DNA of 64,000 nucleotides. Origin: JALSRK01 sp964461995. GTDB taxonomy: Bacteria > Acidobacteriota > Terriglobia > Bryobacterales > Bryobacteraceae. The notes under the pieces were generated by a model. It searched no databases. It had not been told where the DNA came from and was given only the letters and a program-made list of their open reading frames with translations. Both the position numbers and the translations under genes were made by a program. Of the stretch, positions 53,210 through 61,681 are shown in pieces; position 1 is the stretch's first letter, and every line of letters starts with the position of its first letter. The stretch lies in assembly GCA_964461995.1 (NCBI GenBank), contig CAYWXL010000012.1, positions 1 to 64,000 on the forward strand, in the 5' to 3' direction.

Positions 53210-54109
53210 TCATTCTCCCTGTTCCCCGACGATGTGATTGTAAATCCGGTCGAGCTCCTCCTGAGAGTAGTACTCGATCTCGATCCGGCCGCGTTGCGAA
53301 GATTTCTCTACGATCCGGACGCGCGTCCCCAACACCCGCTCCATCTCCTCGGCGGCCGCACGGACGTTGGGGTCTTGGCGCGGCTTTTCGTTGCCTTTCT
53401 CCTCGGGAGGCTGGGTTTGTTTCTGGACGAGGCGTTCGACTTGGCGAACGGAAAGCCCCTGCTGGACCGCTTTTTGGGCCAGTTCGATCTGGTCTTCTGC
53501 GGTCGGCAAGGCGAGCAGGGCCCGCGCATGGCCGGTGGAAAGGCGGCGCTCGGCGAGGAGGATCTGGACCTCATCCGGCAGGCGCAGCAGCCGGAGCATG
53601 TTGGTCACCGTTGAGCGGTCTTTGCCGGTGCGGCGACCGATTTCCTCGTGGCTCAGGCGCAATTCCCGTCCCATGCGGTCGAAAGCCTGGGCTATTTCGA
53701 TGGGATTGAGGTCTTCGCGTTGGATGTTCTCGATCAGGGTGATCTCAAGGAGCCGCTCGTCGGCGAGGTCCTGGACCACGGCGGGGACAGTATCCAGGCC
53801 GGCCATCTTGGCAGCCCGCCAGCGGCGCTCGCCGGCCACGAGCTCGTAGCGGTCTGGACCGCTACGCCGCACGATCAGCGGTTGGATGATCCCGTTGGCG
53901 CGGATGGACTGGGCAAGCTCGGCGAGTTTTTCCGGCTCGAACACCGTGCGCGGCTGCAGCGGATTGGGGGAGATCGAGTCCACTGGTATTTCGGCAACCG
54001 CCCCTCCGGGTGCGGGAGCCGCCGCCGAAGGACTCTGGGGACGTTCCGGCAGCAGCGCAGAGAGACCTCTTCCGAGAGCTTTACGACGTGGCTCGTGTGG
54101 TTTGCTCAT
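53210..54109 (-). CDS. parB: Chromosome partitioning protein ParB
   Basis: Binds parS and, as a CTP-dependent clamp, spreads to form the partition complex. The 299-residue protein shows the N-terminal ParA-interaction segment (RKALGRGLSALLPE), ISPNPLQPR, the CTP-binding box GERRWRAAKMAG, LIENIQREDLNPIEIAQAF, the helix-turn-helix LSHEEIGRRTGKDRSTVTNMLRLLRLP, and a C-terminal dimer domain. ATG at 54109; an in-frame ATG at 54130 adds seven residues. The start overlaps the end of parA. Confidence 0.96.
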   Translation of the reverse strand: MSKPHEPRRKALGRGLSALLPERPQSPSAAAPAPGGAVAEIPVDSISPNPLQPRTVFEPEKLAELAQSIRANGIIQPLIVRRSGPDRYELVAGERRWRAAKMAGLDTVPAVVQDLADERLLEITLIENIQREDLNPIEIAQAFDRMGRELRLSHEEIGRRTGKDRSTVTNMLRLLRLPDEVQILLAERRLSTGHARALLALPTAEDQIELAQKAVQQGLSVRQVERLVQKQTQPPEEKGNEKPRQDPNVRAAAEEMERVLGTRVRIVEKSSQRGRIEIEYYSQEELDRIYNHIVGEQGE

Positions 54110-54863
54110 GGGCCAAAATCTCCTTGGCAAGCTGGATGTAAGCCGCGGCGCCGCGGGAACGGACGTCGTAGACGAGGATCGGCTTGCCGTGGCTAGGCGC
54201 CTCGGCGAGACGGACGCTGCGGGGGATTACGGTCCGGAAGACTTGGCCAGCGAAGAACTCCCGCAGGTCCTGAGCCACTTGGCGCGTGAGGTTGGTCCGC
54301 TCGTCATACATAGTGAGCAAGATACCCTCGATTGTTAGGGGGTGGTCGAAAGAAGAACGGATACGTTCGATGGTGTCGAGCAGTTGAGAAATCCCCTCCA
54401 AAGCGAAGAATTCGCACTGGATGGGGATGAGGACGCTATCGGCAGCGACGAGGGCGTTGATGGTGAGCAGGTCGAGGGCTGGGGGGCAATCGATGATAAC
54501 GAAGTCGTACCTGCCACGCACGGGCTGGAGTTTGTCGCGGAGGCGGAATTCGCGGCGGTCGGCGTCGATGAGCTCCACGTTGGCGGCGACGAGGTTGCGG
54601 TCAGCAGGAGCCAGGTCGAGTCCCATGAAATCGGTGGGGACGATGACGGAAGTGAGGTCTTCGGGGCCGACGACGGCGTCGTAGACCTTGAGTTCTTCGG
54701 GAACCTTTTCTTTGCCGAGGCCGGTGGTAGCGTTTCCCTGGGGGTCGCAGTCAATCAGGAGGACCGAGAGGTCGTTGGCGGCCAGAGAAGCTGACAGGTT
54801 GATCGCGGTAGTGGTTTTGCCGACGCCGCCCTTCTGGTTGGCGATGGCGATGACCTTAGCCAT
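54081..54863 (-). CDS. parA: Chromosome partitioning ATPase ParA (Soj)
   Basis: An ATPase that binds DNA non-specifically and is released by ParB, moving the origin. The 260-residue protein has the deviant Walker A KGGVGKTTTAINLSASLA, LLIDCDPQGNATTGLG, FVIIDCPPALDLLTINAL and the RSVRLAEAPSHGKPI motif. The frame is open to 54971, but the start MAKVIAIANQ at 54863 is standard. Two parS sites lie 101-153 bases upstream. Confidence 0.97.
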   Translation of the reverse strand: MAKVIAIANQKGGVGKTTTAINLSASLAANDLSVLLIDCDPQGNATTGLGKEKVPEELKVYDAVVGPEDLTSVIVPTDFMGLDLAPADRNLVAANVELIDADRREFRLRDKLQPVRGRYDFVIIDCPPALDLLTINALVAADSVLIPIQCEFFALEGISQLLDTIERIRSSFDHPLTIEGILLTMYDERTNLTRQVAQDLREFFAGQVFRTVIPRSVRLAEAPSHGKPILVYDVRSRGAAAYIQLAKEILAHEQTTRATS

Positions 54864-54963
54864 GGGGGAGAAATCACATCGTAACACGAGAGGTGGAGAA
54901 AACCGCACGCTGAGGACCCGCGCCGGCGGCGTAGGTGCGGGTGAATCTTGAGACACGACATCT

Positions 54964-54979
54964 TGTTTCACGTGAAACC
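54964..54979. promoter_or_regulatory. parS site
   Basis: TGTTTCACGTGAAACC, matching the widely conserved parS consensus TGTTTCACGTGAAACA at 15 of 16 positions. It lies between parA and rsmG and should be bound by ParB. Confidence 0.93.
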
Positions 54980-55000
54980 TAGTGAGAAACCAGGGGAAGC

Positions 55001-55016
55001 TGTTTCACGTGAAACG
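55001..55016. promoter_or_regulatory. parS site
   Basis: TGTTTCACGTGAAACG, second parS, 37 bp (about 3.5 helical turns) from the first and in the same orientation. Only the outermost base differs from the consensus. Confidence 0.93.
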
Positions 55017-55041
55017 TCCCGAACCGGCGGCGGACTGTGGA

Positions 55042-55659
55042 TCAGTTTTCCGGCTCCACCCGGAGGACATTTCCCAGGAGCGCCACCCGGCGGCTCCCCC
55101 AGGGGATCTTCACCGGCTCGGACCAGCGGATCCCCGCCACGGCGTGCGCTTCCTCAGCCGCCTGCTGGCTGACGAGCAGCCCGACGCCTCCGGCCAGCCG
55201 CCGCGCGATCTCAACGACGTCCTCCCACCGCACCGCCCGCGAGACGGCCCAATCCACGCGCTCGCCGAGCTCCTCAGCCCGCGCCTCAACCACCCGCACG
55301 TTCTCGAGCTCCATCACCCGCACCGCCTCGCGCAGAAAGACGCACTTCCTGGCGTTCGCCTCGACTAGCCACACCTCGCATTCCGGTCGCACCACCGCTA
55401 TCGGAAGCCCCGGAAAGCCCGCACCGCTGCCCACATCCATGATACGCACGGTTTCCCTCGGCAGCAGCGTGCCGAAGAAAACCGATTCACAGTAGTGCAG
55501 CGGGATCGCTTCCTCAAGCCGCCGCACTGCGGTGAGATTCAGCCGTTGGTTCCACCGCTCGAGCAACGTCCAATGCCGCGCCAACGCATCTCCCTGCTCC
55601 GGCGCCAGCGACGCCCATCGACCCAGTTTGGCGGCCAGCAGCTGTTCAAAGTCTTTCAC
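55042..55659 (-). CDS. rsmG: 16S rRNA (guanine-N7)-methyltransferase RsmG
   Basis: Methylates N7 of G527 in 16S rRNA; loss gives low-level streptomycin resistance. The 205-residue protein carries WNQRLNLTAVRRLEEAIPLHYCES, RIMDVGSGAGFPGLPIAVVRP, LVEANARKCVFLREAVR and EARAEELG. The start overlaps the mnmG stop by four bases. It belongs to the mnmG-rsmG-parA-parB origin-proximal block. Confidence 0.96.
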   Translation of the reverse strand: MKDFEQLLAAKLGRWASLAPEQGDALARHWTLLERWNQRLNLTAVRRLEEAIPLHYCESVFFGTLLPRETVRIMDVGSGAGFPGLPIAVVRPECEVWLVEANARKCVFLREAVRVMELENVRVVEARAEELGERVDWAVSRAVRWEDVVEIARRLAGGVGLLVSQQAAEEAHAVAGIRWSEPVKIPWGSRRVALLGNVLRVEPEN

Positions 55660-57521
55660 GCAGATTTCTGATAGAGCGTCAGGTAGCAGTCGAGGACGGC
55701 GATCGCCGCGGGAGTGATCCCCGGGATGCGGCTCGCCTGGCCTAGCGTCCGTGGTCCCACTCGCTTCAGCTTCTCAGTGACCTCCCGCGAAAGACCCGGG
55801 ATACCCTCGAAGGAAAAGCCGGGCGGGATCCGGCGCTCCTCTGCCTCTCGGAGCCGCCGGATCTGGCGCTCCTGCTGAGCCAGGTAGCCGGCGTACTTGA
55901 TCTCGGTACCCACGGTCATTAGCAGCCCCCGGATCGGTTCCTCACCAAGCCTTGCCGCGATCCAGCCTTTGACCTTCCCGATATCCGCTTCGGGCCGCTT
56001 CAGCCACATCTCGAGCGTCGGCCGGTCGTCGGCGGCCAGGCCCAGGTGGGGGAACTCCTCGGGCGTCACGCGCGTCTTCCGGAGCAGCTCGAGCAGCCGC
56101 CGCTTCTGTTCCCGCTTCTTCGTGAACAAAGCCCAGCGCTCGTCGCACACGAGGCCGGCACGGCGGCCGATCTCGGTCAGCCGCTCGTCGGCATTGTCGA
56201 TCCGCAGGTGCAGGCGGAACTCGGCCCGCGAAGTGAACATTCGGTAAGGCTCGTCCGTGCCTTTCGTGATCAGATCGTCAATCAAGATGCCGGTGTACGC
56301 CTCGGTGCGTTTCAGCATCACCGGATCACGACCGCCGAGTTTACATGCCGCGTTCATTCCGGCGATCAGCCCTTGGCAGGCTGCCTCCTCGTATCCCGAG
56401 GTGCCGTTGATCTGGCCGGCCAAATAGAGCCCCTCGACCATTTTTAACTCGAGGGTCGGTTCCAGCTCTCGGGCATCGACCGCATCGTACTCGATGGCGT
56501 ATCCCGGCCGGATCATCTCGGCTTTCTCCAGGCCGGGAATCGAGGCGATCATCGCCTCCTGAACATCGACCGGCATGCTCGTGGACATGCCGTTCACGTA
56601 GATTTCGTAAGTGTCGAGCCCCTCCGGCTCCAGGAACAACTGGTGCCGCGGCTTGTCGGGAAACTTGACGATCTTGTCTTCGATCGAGGGGCAATAGCGA
56701 GGCCCGACACCTTCGATCTGGCCGCTGTAGAGCGGCGCGCGGTGCAGGTTTTCCTTGATGATCCGCTTGGTTTCTTCCGTGGTGAAGGTGATGTAACAGT
56801 CGATCTGCGGTCGGTCGATTTTTTCGGTCAAAAAGGAGAACGGCGTGGGGACCGGATCTCCCGGCTGCCGTTCAAACTGCGACCAGTCGATGGTGCGGCC
56901 GTCGAGCCGGGGCGGCGTGCCGGTTTTCAGGCGCGTCCAGCGCAAACCCAGGCCTCGGATCTGGTTTCCGAGGGTGACCGATGGGGGTTCGCCGTTGCGC
57001 CCGCAGGTATAGGTCGTCTCGCCGACATGGGCGAGGCCGTTGAGAAACGTGCCGGTGGTGACGATGACCGCGCCGGCTTCGATCACCCGCCCGTCCACCA
57101 ACCGGACGCCGCGGATGCGACGCCGCGGACCGTGCTCGAGAACCAGCTCCGCCACCTCGGCCTGCATGATGCGGAGGTTCGGTTCCTGCTCGAGCACCTC
57201 CCGCATCTTCAAGCGGTAGCGCTTCTTGTCGCACTGCGCTCGCGGCGACCAGACGGCCGGCCCGCGGCTGGTGTTCAGCAAGCGGAACTGGATGCCCACG
57301 GCATCAGCGACCAGGCCCATAACGCCGCCCAGGGCGTCGATCTCCCGGACCAGATGGCCTTTCGCGATGCCGCCGACGGCGGGATTGCAGGACATCTGGG
57401 CCACCAGGTCGAGGTTCATCGTGACGACGGCGGTCTGGAGGCCCATACGAGCACAGGCGCGGCCCGCCTCGCAGCCGGCGTGCCCAGCGCCGACTACGAC
57501 CACGTCGTATTTCCGCCGCAT
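55656..57521 (-). CDS. mnmG: tRNA uridine-5-carboxymethylaminomethyl modification enzyme MnmG (GidA)
   Basis: An FAD enzyme that with MnmE modifies wobble uridine 34. The 621-residue protein shows the FAD site YDVVVVGAGHAGCEAGRA, MSCNPAVGGIAKGHLVREIDALGG, TGTFLNGLAHVGE, GRYCPSIEDKI-like GPRYCPSIEDKIVKFPDK, and LAGQINGTSGYEEAA. Of two in-frame ATGs (57530 and 57521) the second is preferred: it gives MRRKYDVVVVGAG, and a TACAAT -10 at 57534-57529 would start transcription at about this ATG, so the mRNA may be leaderless. Confidence 0.97.
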   Translation of the reverse strand: MRRKYDVVVVGAGHAGCEAGRACARMGLQTAVVTMNLDLVAQMSCNPAVGGIAKGHLVREIDALGGVMGLVADAVGIQFRLLNTSRGPAVWSPRAQCDKKRYRLKMREVLEQEPNLRIMQAEVAELVLEHGPRRRIRGVRLVDGRVIEAGAVIVTTGTFLNGLAHVGETTYTCGRNGEPPSVTLGNQIRGLGLRWTRLKTGTPPRLDGRTIDWSQFERQPGDPVPTPFSFLTEKIDRPQIDCYITFTTEETKRIIKENLHRAPLYSGQIEGVGPRYCPSIEDKIVKFPDKPRHQLFLEPEGLDTYEIYVNGMSTSMPVDVQEAMIASIPGLEKAEMIRPGYAIEYDAVDARELEPTLELKMVEGLYLAGQINGTSGYEEAACQGLIAGMNAACKLGGRDPVMLKRTEAYTGILIDDLITKGTDEPYRMFTSRAEFRLHLRIDNADERLTEIGRRAGLVCDERWALFTKKREQKRRLLELLRKTRVTPEEFPHLGLAADDRPTLEMWLKRPEADIGKVKGWIAARLGEEPIRGLLMTVGTEIKYAGYLAQQERQIRRLREAEERRIPPGFSFEGIPGLSREVTEKLKRVGPRTLGQASRIPGITPAAIAVLDCYLTLYQKSA

Positions 57522-57524
57522 TGC

Positions 57525-57534
57525 TATCATTGTA
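57525..57534. promoter_or_regulatory. Overlapping divergent -10 elements for mnmG and purD
   Basis: The sequence TATCATTGTA holds TATCAT (57525-57530) as a possible -10 for purD on the + strand and TACAAT (57534-57529) as a possible -10 for mnmG on the - strand. Each differs from TATAAT at one position. They overlap by two bases and lie only 9 and 7 bases before the two start codons. Confidence 0.6.
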
Positions 57535-57539
57535 TCGCT

Positions 57540-58757
57540 ATGAAGATATTGGTCATCGGAAGCGGCGGGCGCGAACACGCCATTGCCTGGAAGCTCGCAC
57601 AAAGTCCTCTTTGTGAAAAAGTCTACGCCGCGCCCGGAAATCCCGGCATCGCCGAGGTGGCCGAGTGCCTCACGCCCGCCAAACCGGACCCCGAAGGATT
57701 CCTCGAAATCGCCGAGGAAAAAGACATCGACCTGACGGTCGTAGGACCGGAAGCTCCCTTGGTAGCGGGCATCGCCGACGCATTCCGCGCGAAGGGCCGC
57801 CGGATCATCGGTCCTTCAGCCGAAGCCGCCCGGCTGGAAGGGAGCAAGGCCTTCGCCAAGCAATTCATGAAGGAGTCCAGCATCCCGACGGCGGACTTCG
57901 TGGTGGTGGAATCGGTGGAGGAAGTCCCGAGGGTGATCCCGAAATTCGGCTACCCGGTGGTGCTGAAGGCCGACGGCCTGGCCGCGGGCAAAGGAGTGAT
58001 TATCGTCCGGGAGGAGAAGGAGCTCCAGCCGGCTCTCGAGCGCCTGCCGCGGGGACGGGTGGTGGTCGAAGAGTGTCTTGTCGGCGAAGAGGTGAGTTTC
58101 ATTGTCCTAAGCGACGGCGTCCGGGTAATCCCCTTCGAGACGACGCAGGACCACAAGCCGGTCTATGACAACGACGAGGGACCGAACACCGGGGGGATGG
58201 GCGCATACTGCGACACCCGCATCCTGAACGAAGCCGAGCGCAAGCAGGTCATGGAATCGGTTATCATGCCGGTGATCGAGAACATGCGGCGCCGGGGCGA
58301 GCCCTTCACGGGTTTCCTCTATGCCGGGCTGATGATGACCGAGGAGGGGCCGAAGGTGCTAGAGTTCAACGTCCGTATGGGAGATCCGGAATGCCAGCCC
58401 CTGATGTATCGCATGGCCAGCGATCTGGTGGCGACGCTCGTAGAAGGAGCGCCAATCGAGTGGAAGCCGGAGCCCTCGGTCTGCGTCGTGATGGCGGCGC
58501 AGGGATATCCAGGCGCGCCGCGGAAAGGTGACGTGATCACGGGGATCGAGGAGTGCGGCGCGGTGGTGTTCCAGGCGGGGACGAAGCGAGTAGACGGACG
58601 GCTGGTGACCAACGGCGGGCGCGTGCTAGGCGTCACGTCGTCGGGACCGGACTTGCGGTCGGCCATCGAAAACACCTACGCGGCGGTGCGCAAGATCCAC
58701 TTCGAGGGCGCCCATTACCGAACGGATATCGGCCGGAAAGGACTCAAGCGTTGGTAG
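57540..58757 (+). CDS. purD: Phosphoribosylamine-glycine ligase
   Basis: ATP-grasp enzyme of purine synthesis (step two). The 405-residue protein begins MKILVIGSGGREHAIAWKLAQS and has AAPGNPGIA, VVGPEAPLVAGIADAF, VLKADGLAAGKGVIIV, DNDEGPNTGGMGAY and EFNVRMGDPECQPLM. The frame is open far upstream, inside mnmG on the opposite strand; the family N-terminus fixes the ATG at 57540. No ribosome binding site is visible, in line with a leaderless or very short leader. Confidence 0.97.
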   Translation: MKILVIGSGGREHAIAWKLAQSPLCEKVYAAPGNPGIAEVAECLTPAKPDPEGFLEIAEEKDIDLTVVGPEAPLVAGIADAFRAKGRRIIGPSAEAARLEGSKAFAKQFMKESSIPTADFVVVESVEEVPRVIPKFGYPVVLKADGLAAGKGVIIVREEKELQPALERLPRGRVVVEECLVGEEVSFIVLSDGVRVIPFETTQDHKPVYDNDEGPNTGGMGAYCDTRILNEAERKQVMESVIMPVIENMRRRGEPFTGFLYAGLMMTEEGPKVLEFNVRMGDPECQPLMYRMASDLVATLVEGAPIEWKPEPSVCVVMAAQGYPGAPRKGDVITGIEECGAVVFQAGTKRVDGRLVTNGGRVLGVTSSGPDLRSAIENTYAAVRKIHFEGAHYRTDIGRKGLKRW

Positions 58758-58773
58758 AATGGTAACGGCGTTC

Positions 58774-58850
58774 GGGGACGTAGCTCAGTAGGATAGAGCG
58801 GCCGCCTCCTAAGCGGCAGGTCGCAGGTTCGAATCCTGCCGTCCCTACCA
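58774..58850 (+). tRNA. tRNA-Arg (CCT)
   Basis: A 77-base cloverleaf with encoded CCA. Acceptor GGGGACG pairs with CGTCCCT (first pair G-T), anticodon stem GCCGC/GCGGC, loop CTCCTAA with CCT at 58808-58810, T arm GCAGG-TTCGAAT-CCTGC. Reads AGG arginine codons. It lies 16 bases after purD and may be co-transcribed. Confidence 0.94.
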
Positions 58851-59242
58851 GACATTCCCCTCCGAATTCCGGGCTGCCGCAATCGTCCGCGCCCTTGTCA
58901 GCCGCGAACATCGCGGCCTGATCCGACCGGAACCCCAGTGTCCATTATCGCTACACTTCCGGAGCGCTACGTTGACACCAAATCCCAGCAAATAGTATAT
59001 TTTGAGCGGTTGGTTGCGATCGATCCGAGCGTAATTCACGCATTCTGAACCGGCAGCCGAACAACGATCTGCGATTCCTGAGCGCCAGCCCCGCCGACGA
59101 ATGAGACGCTGCTGGTTGGGACGCCGGCGGTGGGCGTGGCGCACACGCAGCAGCCGGGACGCGGGCGATCCTCAGCTCGAGGCCGGGCGAGATTCACATT
59201 GGAAAACGGGGGCGGGCACAAGGCGCGCCCTCGGGAGGCAAT
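58851..59242. other. Intergenic region with long icd leader
   Basis: A 392-base gap without a convincing gene. Its first ~120 bases after the tRNA show nothing recognisable. A strong sigma-70-type promoter at 58972-59001 would give icd a leader of about 235 bases, in which no known riboswitch could be recognised. Confidence 0.6.
58972..59001 (+). promoter_or_regulatory. Sigma-70-type promoter for icd
   Basis: Perfect -35 TTGACA (58972-58977), 18-base spacer, -10 TATATT (58996-59001, five of six consensus bases) in a locally AT-rich patch. Expected transcription start near 59008. Confidence 0.75.
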
Positions 59243-60478
59243 ATGGAAAGCTACAACAACATTCCAGTTCCGACTGACGGAGAACCGATCCAGGTCAAAG
59301 ACGGCAAGTTCATCGCGGGCGACAACCCGATCGTGCTGTTCATCGAAGGCGACGGCACGGGCCGCGACATTTGGAAGGCGGCCTATCGAGTGTTCAACGC
59401 CGCAGTGGAGAAGGCTTACGGCGGCAAGCGGCGCGTGGTCTGGTACGAGATCTTCGCCGGAGAGAAGGCTTACAACAAGTTCGGCGAGTGGCTGCCGCAG
59501 GACACCATCGAGGCGATCAAGCGGTTCCGCATCGCGATCAAGGGGCCGCTGACCACGCCGGTGGGCGGCGGTTTCCGCAGCTTGAACGTCACGCTACGGC
59601 AGGTCCTGAACCTTTACGTCTGCCTGCGCCCGGTACGTTACTATCCGGGGGTTCCTTCGCCGGTGAAGCGCCCCGAGCTGCTGGACGTGGTCATCTTCCG
59701 GGAGAACACCGAGGACGTCTATGCCGGCATCGAGTGGCGGCAAGGCACGCCGGAAGCAAAAAAGGTGATTGACTTCCTGAACACCGAAATGGGCTGCAAG
59801 ATCCGCGAGGACTCGGGCGTGGGCGTCAAACCGATCTCCATCGAGGGGTCCAAGCGTCTGATCCGTCGGGCCATTCAGTACGCCATCGAGAACAAGCGGC
59901 GCAGCGTCACCCTGGTGCACAAGGGCAACATCATGAAATACACCGAGGGGGCGTTCCGCGACTGGGGCTACGAACTCGCCCGGGAAGAGTTCAGCGACGT
60001 GACGATCCCCGAGTCCGAGCTGACCGGGGAGCCGCCCGAGGGCAAGATCGTAATCAAGGACCGGATCGCGGACTCGATGTTCCAACAGGTGCTGCTGCGC
60101 CCGGCCGAGTACGACGTGATCGCCACGATGAACCTGAACGGCGACTATCTCTCGGACGCCTGCGCGGCGCAGGTGGGCGGGCTCGGCATGGCTCCGGGCG
60201 CCAACATCGGCGACGAGCACGGGGTATTCGAAGCCACTCACGGGACAGCGCCGAAATATGCTGACAAGGATGTGATCAACCCTTCGAGCGTGATCCTGTC
60301 CGGGGCGCTCATGTTCCGCTACATGGGCTGGCCGGAGGTTGCCGACCTGATCGAGAAAGGGATCACGGAGACCATCCGCCAGAAGACCGTCACCTACGAT
60401 CTGCACCGCCAGATGGAGGGCGCGACCAAGGTTCGGACAAGTGAGTTCGGCGCCGCCATCATCAAGAACATGGGTTGA
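59243..60478 (+). CDS. icd: NADP-dependent isocitrate dehydrogenase
   Basis: Oxidises isocitrate to 2-oxoglutarate in the TCA cycle. The 411-residue protein is of the E. coli-like type: NPIVLFIEGDGTGRDIW, GPLTTPVGGGFRSLNVTLRQ, LYVCLRPVRYYPGVPSPVKRPE, FRENTEDVYAGIEW, LVHKGNIMKYTEGAFRDWGYELA and DDMVAQ-like catalytic regions replaced by DSMFQQVLLRPAEYDVIATMNLNGDYLSDA. GGGAGG precedes the ATG. It is followed by mdh, forming a TCA-cycle pair. Confidence 0.96.
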   Translation: MESYNNIPVPTDGEPIQVKDGKFIAGDNPIVLFIEGDGTGRDIWKAAYRVFNAAVEKAYGGKRRVVWYEIFAGEKAYNKFGEWLPQDTIEAIKRFRIAIKGPLTTPVGGGFRSLNVTLRQVLNLYVCLRPVRYYPGVPSPVKRPELLDVVIFRENTEDVYAGIEWRQGTPEAKKVIDFLNTEMGCKIREDSGVGVKPISIEGSKRLIRRAIQYAIENKRRSVTLVHKGNIMKYTEGAFRDWGYELAREEFSDVTIPESELTGEPPEGKIVIKDRIADSMFQQVLLRPAEYDVIATMNLNGDYLSDACAAQVGGLGMAPGANIGDEHGVFEATHGTAPKYADKDVINPSSVILSGALMFRYMGWPEVADLIEKGITETIRQKTVTYDLHRQMEGATKVRTSEFGAAIIKNMG

Positions 60479-60571
60479 GAAGCGGCGTCTGGCAGCAAAC
60501 GGCGCGGCGGCCTCACCCGGGCGGCAGCGCCAACAGACTCAAGTGGAAGTGGACTCGACAAGGAGAGCGCA

Positions 60572-61513
60572 ATGAGAAAGAAAATCACCGTCATCGGGGC
60601 CGGCAATGTCGGCGCCAGTTGTGCCGTCCGCATCGCCGACAAGGAACTGGCCGACGTCGTTCTCGTCGATATCGTCGAGGGCATCCCGCAGGGCAAAGGG
60701 CTGGATATCCTCGAAGCCTGCCCGGTGGAGGGCTCCGACGTCAACGTCATCGGCACCAACAGCTACGAAGAGACCAAGGACTCCGACATCGTCATCATGA
60801 CGGCCGGCTTTCCCCGTAAGCCGGGCATGAGTCGCGACGATCTGTTGTGGAAGAATTACGAGATCGTCAAGTCCTGCGTCGAGCAGGCGGTCAAGTACTC
60901 GCCCAATGCCTTCCTGATCCTGGTGACCAACCCGCTGGACGCTATGTGCCACGTGGCGCTCAAGGTCTCGAAGTTCCCCAAGAACCGCGTGATCGGGATG
61001 GCCGGCATCCTGGACACGGCGCGCTTCCGGACATTCCTCGCCCAGGCGCTCGACGTGTCGGTGGAAAGCATCGTGGCGTTCGTCTTGGGCGGGCACGGCG
61101 ACTCGATGGTGCCGCTGGTGCGCTACACCAGCGTGGCGGGCATCCCGGTCGCCGACCTGCTCGACAAGGAGACGATCGACAAAATCGTCGAGCGCACGCG
61201 CTTCGGCGGCGGCGAGATCGTCAAGTATCTGAAGACGGGCAGCGCTTACTACGCGCCCTCGTCGGCGGCGGTCGAGATGGCTGAGTCCATCTTGAAGGAC
61301 AAGAAGAAAGTGCTCCCTTGCGCCGCCTACCTCGAGGGCGAGTACGGGATCCACGACCTTTTTGTCGGCGTGCCGGTGAAGCTGGGCGCCAACGGGATCG
61401 AGAAGATCTACGAGCTGAAGCTCAGCGACGAGGAGAAGGCCGCGTTGCAGAAGAGCGCCGCGGCGGTGAAGGAACTGGTGGATGTGATGAAGCCGAAGCT
61501 CGACGAGCTGTGA
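60572..61513 (+). CDS. mdh: Malate dehydrogenase (LDH-like type)
   Basis: NAD-dependent oxidation of malate to oxaloacetate. The 313-residue protein has KITVIGAGNVGASCAVRIA, VLVDIVEGIPQGKGLDILEA, IMTAGFPRKPGMSRDDLL with the substrate-binding Arg pair, LVTNPLDAMCHVAL, GMAGILDTARFR and the catalytic His in FVLGGHGDSMVPLVRY. AGGAGAG lies about 8 bases before the ATG at 60572. It lies 93 bases after icd and ends before a strong terminator. Confidence 0.97.
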   Translation: MRKKITVIGAGNVGASCAVRIADKELADVVLVDIVEGIPQGKGLDILEACPVEGSDVNVIGTNSYEETKDSDIVIMTAGFPRKPGMSRDDLLWKNYEIVKSCVEQAVKYSPNAFLILVTNPLDAMCHVALKVSKFPKNRVIGMAGILDTARFRTFLAQALDVSVESIVAFVLGGHGDSMVPLVRYTSVAGIPVADLLDKETIDKIVERTRFGGGEIVKYLKTGSAYYAPSSAAVEMAESILKDKKKVLPCAAYLEGEYGIHDLFVGVPVKLGANGIEKIYELKLSDEEKAALQKSAAAVKELVDVMKPKLDEL

Positions 61514-61541
61514 GGTTTAGGAAGCGATCGGCGCACCGTTA

Positions 61542-61577
61542 CCGGAGCAGGGCCGGGTCCTGCTCCGGTTTGCTTTT
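61542..61577 (+). terminator. Rho-independent terminator after mdh
   Basis: A 10-bp perfect stem CCGGAGCAGG/CCTGCTCCGG (61542-61551 with 61559-61568), 7-base loop, then TTTGCTTTT. It separates the icd-mdh unit from the next gene. Confidence 0.88.
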
Positions 61578-61681
61578 CATGGGGTAAGGGGTTGTCTTTC
61601 GCGGGGAAAACCGCTGGCGCGCGGAACGGGAGCGGGGTAGCCGCGTCTTCCCGCCCGGCGGCGGAAGGATTCCCGGGACCC

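Noticed and set aside
54961..55020. The palindromes upstream of parA as terminators or transposon ends
   Set aside because: They match the parS consensus at 15 of 16 positions and sit in the expected parAB context.
58845..59144. 99-residue frame in the tRNA-Arg/icd gap
   Set aside because: It overlaps the tRNA end and the strong icd promoter on the other strand, and shows no protein-like conservation.
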